Source: Coleofasciculaceae cyanobacterium
GTDB lineage: Bacteria; Cyanobacteriota; Cyanobacteriia; Cyanobacteriales; Xenococcaceae
Reading direction: 5' to 3'
Assembly: GCA_036703275.1 (NCBI GenBank)
Contig: DATNPK010000025.1
Location: 118,806 to 182,805, forward strand
Length of the DNA stretch: 64,000 bases
In this document: positions 44,293 through 53,879 of the stretch, piece after piece
Numbering within the stretch: position 1 is the stretch's first letter
Layout of the letters: each line of letters starts with the position of its first letter
The notes under the pieces: model-generated
What the model was told of the DNA's origin: nothing
The model's input: the letters and a program-made list of their open reading frames with translations, nothing else
The model's database searches: none
Position numbers and translations under genes: made by a program

Positions 44293-45381
44293 TTATAAAT
44301 ATTGCGAAACTAGTTTATTTTTTTGCATTAAATAAATAAACATCCAGCTAATTATAAAGCTCAATATAGAATAAGTTAATATTGAAGCAATAGAAACGCT
44401 TTGACTAATTTGAGGTACAAGTTTAATCAAAATAATTTCTACTGCGCTTTTGACAAAAGGATGAATTAAATAAATACCAAAAGAACACAAGCCTAAATTA
44501 GCGATCAAAGCGTTATTAGAAATATATTGAGAAATAGCAATTCCCCAAAGTAATAAAGAATAAGCAATAATTAACTCACTTAGTGCATTAGGCAAATATT
44601 TTTCTCCTGCTACATTAGTTAATAAAAATAAAACAAAAAGTATAGCCATATTTTGCTTTTTATAAAACCATTTATAATTGTTTTGTTTCAATAGTTCATT
44701 GATTAATAAAGCTATTAAAAAATAAGGCGCGCAGCGAATTATCCAAGCCAAATTAACCAGAATAATTCTCCATAATTGATATAAAATATTATTTGGTTGC
44801 AACAACTTCATTAATTCAGGAAAAGCAGTATAAGAATCTAAATCAAAATTATTATTTGATAAAATTAACAGTTGATAAATAATCAGGCTGATAATAGATA
44901 ACAAAAATAACCATAATATTGAATTTCTTTGTTTAGTCAGATAATTGGCTAGATTAAGTAAAATAGTTCCTGCTAATAATAGTGGAATAAAATATAGATG
45001 ATAAGAAGCTGCCCCCATAAAAATAATTGCTAATGGGTCAGATAACAATTGTTGAACTAGATCGGTATTGTCAGTGAATGAAAAAATAATCGTTTTAGAA
45101 ACCAAATAAAAAATGCTCCATAGCAAATAAGGCATTACTATGCGCTGAAGCTTTTTCTGCCAAAAAGCAGCAGAAATTTTTAAAGGTGATTTTGTAGTAC
45201 CAAAATAAAAAGATGCTGCTAAAAAAAACGGCACAGCAAAATAAAACAAATAGCGAAATTGGATTGCCCGATCGCTAATGGGAACTCCCCAGGTTTCATC
45301 TCCTGAGTGAACTAGAATTACTGCAAAGGCTGCTAATCCTCGACATAAATCAATACCGACAAATCTAGTTGCTTTACTCAT
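44293..45381 (-). CDS. Acyltransferase-3 family membrane protein
   Basis: A 362-residue polytopic protein with about ten transmembrane helices. The start has the family's conserved Arg and His (IDLCRGLAAFAVILVHSG). The family transfers acetyl, succinyl or longer acyl groups from CoA to sugars of polysaccharides or lipids. The stop is 4 bp from the start side of the next GT gene (45386), so co-translation is likely. In this locus it most probably decorates the repeat unit, for example by O-acetylation; this is inference from context. Confidence 0.88.
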   Translation of the reverse strand: MSKATRFVGIDLCRGLAAFAVILVHSGDETWGVPISDRAIQFRYLFYFAVPFFLAASFYFGTTKSPLKISAAFWQKKLQRIVMPYLLWSIFYLVSKTIIFSFTDNTDLVQQLLSDPLAIIFMGAASYHLYFIPLLLAGTILLNLANYLTKQRNSILWLFLLSIISLIIYQLLILSNNNFDLDSYTAFPELMKLLQPNNILYQLWRIILVNLAWIIRCAPYFLIALLINELLKQNNYKWFYKKQNMAILFVLFLLTNVAGEKYLPNALSELIIAYSLLLWGIAISQYISNNALIANLGLCSFGIYLIHPFVKSAVEIILIKLVPQISQSVSIASILTYSILSFIISWMFIYLMQKNKLVSQYL

Positions 45382-45385
45382 AAAA

Positions 45386-46579
45386 TCACTTCAAGATTGG
45401 TACTAGCTTTTGCCACTGAGCGATTAATCTTCGGGCAATGCGTCCGTGGGAGTAATATTTTTCTACTCTCTCTATTCCATAGTTCCCCATTTCTTCTCGC
45501 CAATTACGATCGCAGATTGCTCTTTTTAAAATTGCTGCTAGAGCTGTAGAATCTGATTCAGGGAAAACCAAATCTTCGCAGGCAATTACGTAAGGTATTT
45601 CACCACAGCTAGAGCCGACTACAGGAATACCCATTGCCATTGCTTCAATGATGACGTGACCAAACTGTTCTTTCCAGGTAGCAACGGTACGAGAAGGCAG
45701 TACTAAAACATCAAATTTACCTAATTCCGTAGGGGCTGCTTCGTGACGCACTGCACCCCTCCAGGTAATTAGATCGGCAATCTTTTGTTTTTCAGCTTCC
45801 TGACGCAAATCGGCTTCACTAGAACCCGACCCACAAATGGTAACGTGGCAGCTTAAATCCTGTTGTTTTAGCTGACTAACCGCAGCAAATAAAGTATCCA
45901 GTCCTTTTTCTGGTACGAGTCGCCCCAAGAAGCCAATATTTAGTCTGTCTTGATGGTTTTTTTCGGGAGGAGCAAACAAATTAGTATCTACCCCCATTTG
46001 AGGCATGACCTCTATTTGTCCCTGATAATTCCAGCTACGCATTACCTCGGCGCCATCTTGATTACCAGCGAGATATAGGTTTGTCGAACTCATGACAATA
46101 TTACGAATCCACTGACGGAATAAAGATAGAGAACGAAGCTGATTTTCCCACCCAAAGACTACCATCGGCTTATGACGTAGCTTTGCCCAAACAGCTACCT
46201 CGAAAGCACACAAAGAGAAAATTTCTTCCTCAACTTGAATCAAATCTGGCTTAAAGTCATCAATTACCTGCCCAATCTTCCAGGGATTATAAAAGTGTGC
46301 GCCGACTCTACCTGTAAACCAAACAGGAGCTGAATAAATCCGAATTTCTGGGAAAGGAGTTTCTAACTCCAGAGTTCGATTCCATTCCGTAGCTTGCCAA
46401 TTACTGGGCGCAAGTAAAGCCAGCTCTACCTCTTGGGTATCGGCGATCGCTTTAAGTTTGCCTTGATTGACACCCACTACATAGGTATGACTAACAAATA
46501 AAACCCGCAGTTTTCGCTGCATTTGGCGAGCTGCATTAATTACACTAGAAGAGTTTTGAAGATTAAAGGTATTAGACAT
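45386..46579 (-). CDS. Glycosyltransferase family 4
   Basis: A 397-residue GT4 enzyme. It begins after a 20-residue variable lead with LRVLFVSHTYVVGVNQGKLKAIA. The donor lobe has NIGFLGRLVPEKGLDTLFAAV, VTICGSGSSEADLRQEAEK and the EX7E motif EQFGHVIIEAMAMGIPVVGS. Internal methionines at residues 20-21 might be alternative starts. It lies 21 bp downstream of the Wzy-like membrane protein, forming the core of the operon. The specificity is unknown. Confidence 0.92.
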   Translation of the reverse strand: MSNTFNLQNSSSVINAARQMQRKLRVLFVSHTYVVGVNQGKLKAIADTQEVELALLAPSNWQATEWNRTLELETPFPEIRIYSAPVWFTGRVGAHFYNPWKIGQVIDDFKPDLIQVEEEIFSLCAFEVAVWAKLRHKPMVVFGWENQLRSLSLFRQWIRNIVMSSTNLYLAGNQDGAEVMRSWNYQGQIEVMPQMGVDTNLFAPPEKNHQDRLNIGFLGRLVPEKGLDTLFAAVSQLKQQDLSCHVTICGSGSSEADLRQEAEKQKIADLITWRGAVRHEAAPTELGKFDVLVLPSRTVATWKEQFGHVIIEAMAMGIPVVGSSCGEIPYVIACEDLVFPESDSTALAAILKRAICDRNWREEMGNYGIERVEKYYSHGRIARRLIAQWQKLVPILK

Positions 46580-46600
46580 AAAAGTATTAGATAGAAAATT

Positions 46601-47977
46601 TTAAATTTGTAACTGCTGATTCTGCTCAAATTTCAACCGTTTTTTATGCCATGCCAGCCCCAGCATCAGGGAAATTGAGAGCATATAGCCTGGCTCCTCG
46701 ATCTGAGTAAAGATAAAGCCCAAAATCAGAGTCGCGAGCAGAGTAATCTTGAGAGAATTGTCCAAGCCAAAGTGTTTCCAAATTGAATAAGCTAAAAACA
46801 AATATGCGCTTAAACCCACTAATCCCAAATCGCCCCAAATTCCTGCCCAACCAAAAATAGGACTAAACAAGCTAGAACCTTGCGCCAGCCAAAAATTATT
46901 AATAAACTCTCGTGAATCTATGCCAATCGAAGTTGTAGTTGCTCCTAAAGGTGCAAGTATCCACTGATAATCTTGCATAAACCAGGCTCCTAAACGGCTA
47001 ACACTATGACCTGGTCCCAAGCCAAACAACCAATTACCCCAAGAATCAAATTCAGTTAGGATGGCTTTAACCGAATAGAATTTAGTGAACCAGGCATCAC
47101 CATTTTCGCCATATAGTTCTGGTCTTGCCCAGGCGGTAAAAGCGCCAAACGCTTCCAAGTTTTGGATGCACCAGAAAAATATCATTCCTGTAATCGTAAT
47201 TCCCAACAGTAGCTGGATTGTTTTACCTACGTCTTTAAAATTAAATACAGTCAATAGAATCCAGGCGAGTAAATAAGCAAACACCAGTTGTTTTGAGTCA
47301 GAAAACAGCAGTTGCCAAAGCGCAGCCAATAAAGCGGTAATCCTGGCCCAGAGAGGAAAATTTTTGCCGTTGACCAAAAAATAAATAGCAAAGGCAATTG
47401 ATATTGATGCGGATACATAATTACCTGCTCCAGAGACAAAAAATACGCCTCCACAGCCATCTGTGCCGTTAAATCCATCAGCGTAAAGCTTGTTAGCATC
47501 AATTAATGGTTTCTGTAGAGCAGCTAACAGAAAGTTAATTAATACAGAGCCCATAAACCACCGTTTGATTCGGGTAAAAGATTCTGGGGACATAGGAATG
47601 CAGGCGATCGCCACTAAAAACATCATTGGCTCGCCTAGCATCATAAAGCTAGCAACTGCATTGATTAAGCCAGCCCCGTTCCACAAGGCACTTGCTAATA
47701 TAGCCACCAAGAAAATAAATAGTCCCAACAGCAAAGATTGAACCAGCTTAGTTTGTTGGGCATTTTTGATTACTGTGGTGCTTAGAGCAATCCAAAGAAC
47801 AAAAGGAACAATGACAAAGTGTGCATGATTCAAAACTGGTGGAGCCTTAGTAATGGTGCAAAAAATACGTCCATAAAAGACTAGCGAAAAAGCCAAAATT
47901 ATTAAATTGGTATTGTTAGTCCAAGCGAGACTACCTTCTGACTTTCTGGTTGTTAATTTTGCACTATTAAACATCAT
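46601..47977 (-). CDS. O-antigen ligase/Wzy-like polymerase
   Basis: A 458-residue integral membrane protein with about eleven hydrophobic segments and one large loop (about 280-345) rich in aromatic and charged residues (WARPELYGENGDAWFTKFYSV ... GPGHSVSRLGAWF). This layout, with a periplasmic loop between late helices, is the hallmark of the Wzy_C/O-antigen ligase family that polymerises or ligates lipid-linked glycans. The family is sequence-diverse, so polymerase versus ligase cannot be decided. It is the first gene of a tight block with four downstream glycan genes. Confidence 0.78.
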   Translation of the reverse strand: MMFNSAKLTTRKSEGSLAWTNNTNLIILAFSLVFYGRIFCTITKAPPVLNHAHFVIVPFVLWIALSTTVIKNAQQTKLVQSLLLGLFIFLVAILASALWNGAGLINAVASFMMLGEPMMFLVAIACIPMSPESFTRIKRWFMGSVLINFLLAALQKPLIDANKLYADGFNGTDGCGGVFFVSGAGNYVSASISIAFAIYFLVNGKNFPLWARITALLAALWQLLFSDSKQLVFAYLLAWILLTVFNFKDVGKTIQLLLGITITGMIFFWCIQNLEAFGAFTAWARPELYGENGDAWFTKFYSVKAILTEFDSWGNWLFGLGPGHSVSRLGAWFMQDYQWILAPLGATTTSIGIDSREFINNFWLAQGSSLFSPIFGWAGIWGDLGLVGLSAYLFLAYSIWKHFGLDNSLKITLLATLILGFIFTQIEEPGYMLSISLMLGLAWHKKRLKFEQNQQLQI

Positions 47978-48310
47978 GAGTTTTCAAATTTTAGCTAACA
48001 GCGTTAAGCTTACTAAAACAAACTAAAGGTTATAAAATAAATATTTCGCAAATTAAACTGAAAATATCTTTCAAGGTCTAGTATGACTCTATCGATTAAA
48101 TAATCGCTGTGATTTCAGGCAGTTAACTTTGATGAACCATATTATTTTTTGGACTTAAGCTCTACATTTAATTGATTAGAGATTTAATTTTTTAGGTTTT
48201 AATAAAATTCATTAGTTAATATTCAAACGAAATAAAATTATCGTAATCTATTTATCTATCTAATTAATAACTTGAATTAAGTAAAAATTAAAAAGTGACT
48301 GTTTTTTAGA
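47978..48310. other. AT-rich spacer between NRPS and Wzy-like gene
   Basis: A 333-bp stretch without a credible reading frame, very AT-rich. On the minus strand it follows the NRPS stop and precedes the Wzy-like gene, so it probably carries the promoter of the downstream glycan block. No terminator with a T tract was found, so read-through from the NRPS gene is possible. Confidence 0.4.
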
Positions 48311-51300
48311 TTAACTATTTTGATAAATTTCATTTAGACAAGAATTTATTTGTGCAGCTAAGATTTTAATGTTTGGTTCAAAAAGCATTGTTGTCTGATC
48401 GCCTAATACTTCATGGACTTCTATTTCATTAGCAACAAATTCATTCCAGCCCAATTGATAATCGTGAAATATATGTTCGGGATTATCAGGAGCGCGAAAG
48501 AGGATAACTTTCCCCCCTTGATAAACTGATGGAGTATGGTTTAATAAAGCATCTATACCAGCTTCATAAACGCGCGATCGCCGAACACTATAAGGCAAAC
48601 GCTTAGTTTTTTGGTTGTTTTTGTAGGTAAACACTTCCAGCTTGTCTTTAATTTTCTGGTATAGCTGTTCGACCATATCAGCAGTAAAAGCCAATTTATC
48701 CTGTAATTTAAGTCGAGGATTGGTTACAACACCAACTAAGTTATTTAATCCTCTAAGCAGAAAATTATGCTTAATATAGCGCTCGTAAATAGTAGATGGT
48801 GGTGAGCGATCAACCTCTTGGGCGGGCAGATCGCTCTTAGTTTTGGTTAATATGGGACGAGCCGTGGAATCAAGCAAGCCCAGAAACGCTATTTCAACGC
48901 CTTGTGAATGAAGCCTTTGTGCCATCTCGAACGCCACTGTACCACCCGTACATAAACCAGCTAAAAAGTAAGGACCTTCAGGTTGAACGGCACGAATCTC
49001 TTTTATATAAGCTTCTGCCATTTCTCCTATTCGGTTGTGAGGCACGCGATCGTCATCCATTCCCATCGCCCGAACTCCATAGACAGGTTGCTCTGGGTCT
49101 AAATACTTGGTTAATAGTTTATAAGCCAACATCCCAGTGCCAACAGCATTGATTAAAAAAAGAGGTGGCTTTGAGCCAGTAGCTCTAATTTTAAAAAGCA
49201 AGGAGCTGGATGTTGATGATTTTTGAGATAAGACATTGGCTATACCTTCAATTGTGGGGGAAGAAAGAAAAGTTCCCAAGGAAATATTAGTATCAAAGGT
49301 TGTTTCAATTTGTGTTAGCAGACTTACAGCTAGTAGAGAATGACCTCCCAAATCAAAGAAATCGGCTGTTACGCTGATCTTGTCCTTACCTAAAACATCC
49401 TGCCAAATTTTTACTAGTCTTTTCTCCGACTCATTTCGTGGAACTATATATTCAGCTGAATTCTGTAGGAGTTGCTGGGGTACTGGCAAAGCACGACGAT
49501 CCACTTTCCCGTTGATGGTTAAGGGAAATTTTTCTAGCTGCACAAAAGATGCAGGAATCATATAGTCGGGTAACTTCTGTTTGAGGACTTTTCTTAAATT
49601 TTCAACAGTAAGATTTAGACCAGACTTACCTACGACATAAGCAACTAAACGTTTATCACCTGGTGTATCTTCCCTGACTATGACCACACTTTGAAGTATC
49701 TCTGGATGTTGAGCCAAAACCGCTTCAATTTCTCCTAGCTCAATCCGAAAACCACGAATTTTTACCTGGTTGTCGATTCTTCCCAGATATTCGATTTCGC
49801 CATCACTGGAATAACGTGCCAAATCTCCAGTTTTATATAGTTTTTGTGAGGAATCAAAAGGACTAGAAATAAATCTTTCTTGGGTCAATTCAGGACGATT
49901 TAGATATCCACGAGCCAAACCTGAACCGCCAACATACATTTCACCGATAGTTCCTATTGGTACTAGCTGTAAATATTTATCTAGTAAGTAGATTTTGAGA
50001 TCTCGAATAGGACAGCCAATAACGCTGCTCTGCTGATTAGTATCTGCCATGGTAAGTGGGCGATAAGTAACGTGTACGGTGGTTTCAGTGATGCCATACA
50101 TATTTACTAGCTGCGCATGGCGATCGCCATGCCGTTCAAACCAGGGTTTCAAGCTGTGTATCTCTAATGCTTCTCCACCGAAAATAACTAAACGCAAATT
50201 TAACCGAGAATTTAGATTTGAGCGTTCGTCTATCTGGATTAATTGTGAAAAAGCTGAGGGAGTTTGGTTTAATACTGTAACTTTCTCGTCTAGGAGAAGC
50301 TGATAAAAACTATCGGGAGATCTGCTGACTAAATAAGGTACTATTACCAATCTTCCACCGTATAGTAATGCTCCCCAAAATTCCCAAACAGAGAAATCAA
50401 AAGCATAGGAATGAAACATCGTCCAAACATCAGTACAGCTAAAGTTGTACCACGACTGGGTAGCGGTAAATAATCGACAGACATTATGGTGTTCGATTAA
50501 AACTCCTTTTGGCTTACCTGTAGTTCCCGAAGTATAGATCACGTAAGCTAAGTTCGACGGCTCAGTCTGATTGCTGAGATTTTCCACACTATTGGAAGAA
50601 ATTATGTGCCAATCTCGATTTAAACATACTACTCTTGCCTGGGTTTGTGGTAAGTTGGCTAAATGCTGTTCATTGGTCAACAATACTGCGATCTGAGAAT
50701 CAGCAATAGAATAAGCTATTCTATCTTGAGGATAAGCTGGATCTAATGGTACATATGCGCCGCCTGCCTTGAGAATTCCCATCAATCCGATCACCGTATC
50801 AAGCGATCGCTCTACACAAATACCAACAAGTACCTCAGGACCAACTCCTAAAGAATGCAGATGATGAGCCAATTGGTTAGCTCGATTATTCAGCTCTCGA
50901 TAGGTTAATTGCCGATCTTCAAACACTACGGCAACAGCATTGGGCGATCGCATTACCTGCGCTTCAAACAACTGATGAAGACATTTATCCTGAGAAAAAT
51001 CAACCTCAGGCTCATTCCACTCCCACAGTATTTTGTGACTTTCTGCTGCGGGTAATAGTGACTGGTAGGCAAGAGATTGTTCGGGATTTGCAACTATGCT
51101 CTGCAACAAAGTTTCAAACTGGTCGCACATTCTAGCAATGCTATTACTATCGAACACCTCAGAGTTATATCGCCAGCAAAATGCTTGACCATGGTCTGGA
51201 ATGATTAGAGTAAGGTCGCTCTCCAGGATGGCTGCTGCGCGATCGCCTGCTAAATCTTCTAGGTTTGATACCCGTGCCACGATTACGGGCAATAATTGTC

Positions 51301-51799
51301 CATCATATATACCTGGTACTGAATCCAAAACTGGATATCGAGTCACAATATCTAATGCATAACTTTGATGTTGTTTTGCAAATTCAATTTGCCTTTGGAC
51401 AACTTCAACTACTTCTTTTAAATCTTGCTCTAAGTCTATTTCAATTTTACAAGGGATATAGGCCGCCAAAGAACCGTCAGGCTCGATATTTTGCTTTAAT
51501 TCAAGATCAGTAAATCCAATATCAAAACAAACCGTTCCGCTGATTCTAGCCAAATAACTGATTAAAACAGTAAACAGAATATCTGCCTGTTTAATAGCGA
51601 GAAAGGACTTTTCCAACGAATTGATTAGCCGCTCGGGAACTGGCAGGACAACTTCTACAAACTGTCGCTTCTGCGTTAGCGTTTGTTTAGCGAAAGGAAT
51701 TGTTAATGGCTGTAGATCCGCTAATCTTGTCGCCCAAAATGCTTCGTACTTGGCGATCGACGTATTGGGGTGACTTCCCGTTTTAATAGATATAGACAT
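48311..51799 (-). CDS. Single-module NRPS: partial C - A(Thr) - carrier - alpha/beta hydrolase
   Basis: A 1162-residue cytoplasmic enzyme. Residues 1-260 match only the C-terminal half of a condensation domain; no HHxxxDG is present. The adenylation domain spans 270-770 (YTSGTTGKPKG 422-432, YKTGDLARY, NGKVDRR). Specificity positions D468 F469 W472 N511 I539 G541 M567 V575 H576 K765 spell DFWNIGMVHK, the known threonine code. The carrier domain has its phosphopantetheine serine at 821 (LGGHSLL). The final domain is thioesterase-like, with GLCTGG (Cys950) instead of GxSxG, acidic Asp977, and Gln1135 where GDH is normal. Embedded in a glycan locus next to a GMC oxidoreductase. Confidence 0.95.
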   Translation of the reverse strand: MSISIKTGSHPNTSIAKYEAFWATRLADLQPLTIPFAKQTLTQKRQFVEVVLPVPERLINSLEKSFLAIKQADILFTVLISYLARISGTVCFDIGFTDLELKQNIEPDGSLAAYIPCKIEIDLEQDLKEVVEVVQRQIEFAKQHQSYALDIVTRYPVLDSVPGIYDGQLLPVIVARVSNLEDLAGDRAAAILESDLTLIIPDHGQAFCWRYNSEVFDSNSIARMCDQFETLLQSIVANPEQSLAYQSLLPAAESHKILWEWNEPEVDFSQDKCLHQLFEAQVMRSPNAVAVVFEDRQLTYRELNNRANQLAHHLHSLGVGPEVLVGICVERSLDTVIGLMGILKAGGAYVPLDPAYPQDRIAYSIADSQIAVLLTNEQHLANLPQTQARVVCLNRDWHIISSNSVENLSNQTEPSNLAYVIYTSGTTGKPKGVLIEHHNVCRLFTATQSWYNFSCTDVWTMFHSYAFDFSVWEFWGALLYGGRLVIVPYLVSRSPDSFYQLLLDEKVTVLNQTPSAFSQLIQIDERSNLNSRLNLRLVIFGGEALEIHSLKPWFERHGDRHAQLVNMYGITETTVHVTYRPLTMADTNQQSSVIGCPIRDLKIYLLDKYLQLVPIGTIGEMYVGGSGLARGYLNRPELTQERFISSPFDSSQKLYKTGDLARYSSDGEIEYLGRIDNQVKIRGFRIELGEIEAVLAQHPEILQSVVIVREDTPGDKRLVAYVVGKSGLNLTVENLRKVLKQKLPDYMIPASFVQLEKFPLTINGKVDRRALPVPQQLLQNSAEYIVPRNESEKRLVKIWQDVLGKDKISVTADFFDLGGHSLLAVSLLTQIETTFDTNISLGTFLSSPTIEGIANVLSQKSSTSSSLLFKIRATGSKPPLFLINAVGTGMLAYKLLTKYLDPEQPVYGVRAMGMDDDRVPHNRIGEMAEAYIKEIRAVQPEGPYFLAGLCTGGTVAFEMAQRLHSQGVEIAFLGLLDSTARPILTKTKSDLPAQEVDRSPPSTIYERYIKHNFLLRGLNNLVGVVTNPRLKLQDKLAFTADMVEQLYQKIKDKLEVFTYKNNQKTKRLPYSVRRSRVYEAGIDALLNHTPSVYQGGKVILFRAPDNPEHIFHDYQLGWNEFVANEIEVHEVLGDQTTMLFEPNIKILAAQINSCLNEIYQNS

Positions 51800-51893
51800 C
51801 TTAAATTATTTACTCTCGGTAATTTTTTTGCTTGATAAAAAGGATTTGATGAAGTGAATGCCAGCTGCCTTTGCAAAATGTGCAGGATACTGC

Positions 51894-53567
51894 TTACTGA
51901 ATCAATTCTTGCTTCAGATGGTCTGCCAATCTCAAGGCGAACGCTACAATCATAAATGTAGAATTTGCCTGTCCTGAAGTCACAAAGGTAGAACTACTGG
52001 CAACAAATAGATCGTCGAATCCATGTATATTACAGTTTGACCCGACAACACCTTTACTTGGATGTTCTGACATACGAGTAGTACCAACCTGATGAAATCC
52101 ATCCCCAGCCTGGGACCATACGCTTGCTTCTAGATCGTCAGTCAAATATTTTAAATAACCGGATTCATGTTTTCTTAAATGCCGATCCCAATGATGATGA
52201 GCTTTAACTACATTTTCAATATCTCGATCCGTGAAGCGAAGATCGATGTTTAGTCTTCCCATACCCAATTCATCTGTTTCATCCGATAGGCTGACGGTGC
52301 TATCTGGGTTTGGCACTTGCTCGCTGTAATAGTGCAGCGGATATTCGTTGGCAGCACTATAAACAAACAGCGCAGGAATTTTTCGTTTAGCCACGAATCT
52401 TCTATAACTAAAGTTCGGAATAAAGGAAAGTATCTCGCCAAAATCTTTGATTATATTCATGATATGGCGATAGTAAATCCCTTTATCATTACCGATCGCT
52501 GCTTTTCTTATAGCTGTTGAAGCACCAAGACGACTCTTCAATACAGGTAGGCTCAAGGCAATGTAAGCAGAAGACAAAATGCCATTTTGATGAGAAAAGT
52601 CGCCGAAGTCGGGAGTACCCAACCAGGCAACTGTATTAGAAAGTTCTTGCTCTTGCAAAAATTCTGGTGCAAAGGAAAAACGTCGCCGAATATACGTATT
52701 GTCTGAATCTCGATCGAAGCCGAAAACCGTTTCTTTGGGGGGAGTCGTGAAATGAGCGATCGCAATATCTCCTGAGAGATGACCCATGTAGAACTTGCCT
52801 AACAGTCCACTATGGTTGCCAATACCGCCAGCATGGTAGCGATCGGAAGCTAAGAGTAAGCGAGTATTATTTAAAGCACCCCCCGCCAAAACGTACTTTT
52901 GGCATTTAATATTTAAATTCTTACCGCCGAGAGTTTTTGCCCGAAGTAATTCAACTCGAACACCCTGGTCATTGGTGTTAATTTCGGTACAGGTCAAGCC
53001 ATAAAACAACTTAATCCGTTCTGATCGTTTCAACTGAGCCAAGTATTCTTTACCAAAATTAGTTGGTAGCGACCATCGCTCTAAAGTTGAAGTGAGTACT
53101 TCCTCGTCAGGTAAACCTGGAACAATTGACTTCTGCTCAATATGGGACATATTGTTCAAGTCAAACTCAGATTTGCCACACAAAAAATAGTCACAAGCTC
53201 GTTGAAAATAGACCTTCAGCTCTTCATAAGTTACGGGCCAATCTGAGTTAGGAATATGATTGCGTTGCGCAAAATCCACGGGGTCGTATGGTACACAACG
53301 TCCACCCCAAATAGTAGATGTGCCACCTATCTGTCGCCGAGTTGATTCTGACATAGGTGCGTGAAATTGCGGATCGAAGTGATTAGCATCACCAAGGTTT
53401 TGAATTGCTTCAGAGAAATCTAAGCGACCGCTTTCGAGTAGAGCAACGTCATACCCAGCCTGTGCTAACTCTAAAGCCAAGACTATTCCTGCTGGGCCTG
53501 CACCAACCACCCCAATATCAGAAGTTATAGTGGCTTTATCCTGGATTGTTTCAGCATCAATTAACAT
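51894..53567 (-). CDS. GMC-family FAD-dependent oxidoreductase
   Basis: A 557-residue flavoprotein of the glucose-methanol-choline type. The FAD-binding Rossmann motif is VGAGPAGIVLALELAQAGYDVALLESG (residues 20-46). GGTSTIWGGRCVPYDPVDF is the second family block. The C-terminal signature includes FHQVGTTRMSEHPSKGVV with the catalytic histidine and NSTFMIVAFALRLADHL. Members oxidise alcohols, sugars or aldehydes. It lies 94 bp upstream of the NRPS start on the same strand, so a tailoring role on the NRPS product or on a sugar is plausible. Substrate unknown. Confidence 0.9.
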   Translation of the reverse strand: MLIDAETIQDKATITSDIGVVGAGPAGIVLALELAQAGYDVALLESGRLDFSEAIQNLGDANHFDPQFHAPMSESTRRQIGGTSTIWGGRCVPYDPVDFAQRNHIPNSDWPVTYEELKVYFQRACDYFLCGKSEFDLNNMSHIEQKSIVPGLPDEEVLTSTLERWSLPTNFGKEYLAQLKRSERIKLFYGLTCTEINTNDQGVRVELLRAKTLGGKNLNIKCQKYVLAGGALNNTRLLLASDRYHAGGIGNHSGLLGKFYMGHLSGDIAIAHFTTPPKETVFGFDRDSDNTYIRRRFSFAPEFLQEQELSNTVAWLGTPDFGDFSHQNGILSSAYIALSLPVLKSRLGASTAIRKAAIGNDKGIYYRHIMNIIKDFGEILSFIPNFSYRRFVAKRKIPALFVYSAANEYPLHYYSEQVPNPDSTVSLSDETDELGMGRLNIDLRFTDRDIENVVKAHHHWDRHLRKHESGYLKYLTDDLEASVWSQAGDGFHQVGTTRMSEHPSKGVVGSNCNIHGFDDLFVASSSTFVTSGQANSTFMIVAFALRLADHLKQELIQ

Positions 53568-53746
53568 AAGTCAAAGTGACGAAATATAATGTAGCAATTG
53601 TCAAAAAAAGTATGAAGAAAAAAGTACGAAGTTCAGTGGTTTAAAAGAGGCTTGTGTTTCTCTCAAAACGGACGTATCGAGCTGCCCAGGAGACCTCGGC
53701 AGTCTCGTTCTTCCCTGTTCCGTCACGAACGACGGGGCGGGTGTCC

Positions 53747-53788
53747 TGAAGGAAGAAGCATGAAGCTAGCTTGTTGCTTCTTCCTTCA
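53747..53788. repeat. 14-bp perfect palindrome within a structured spacer
   Basis: TGAAGGAAGAAGCA (53747-53760) is matched by TGCTTCTTCCTTCA (53775-53788) across a 14-base loop that itself contains AAGCTAGCTT. AGGGC-GAA-GCCCT follows at 53810-53822, and CGTTC/GAACG arms precede it. The whole spacer 53568-53879 (312 bp, between the GMC and aminotransferase genes) lacks a credible gene and is richer in GC and palindromes than its neighbours, so it looks like a non-coding mobile or repeat element. Confidence 0.6.
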
Positions 53789-53879
53789 AACCTTATACTT
53801 CATACCTCTAAGGGCGAAGCCCTGGTTAATAACTAGAGTTGAAACGAGTTTAAAACTTACGGTCAAAGCTATTTAAACC

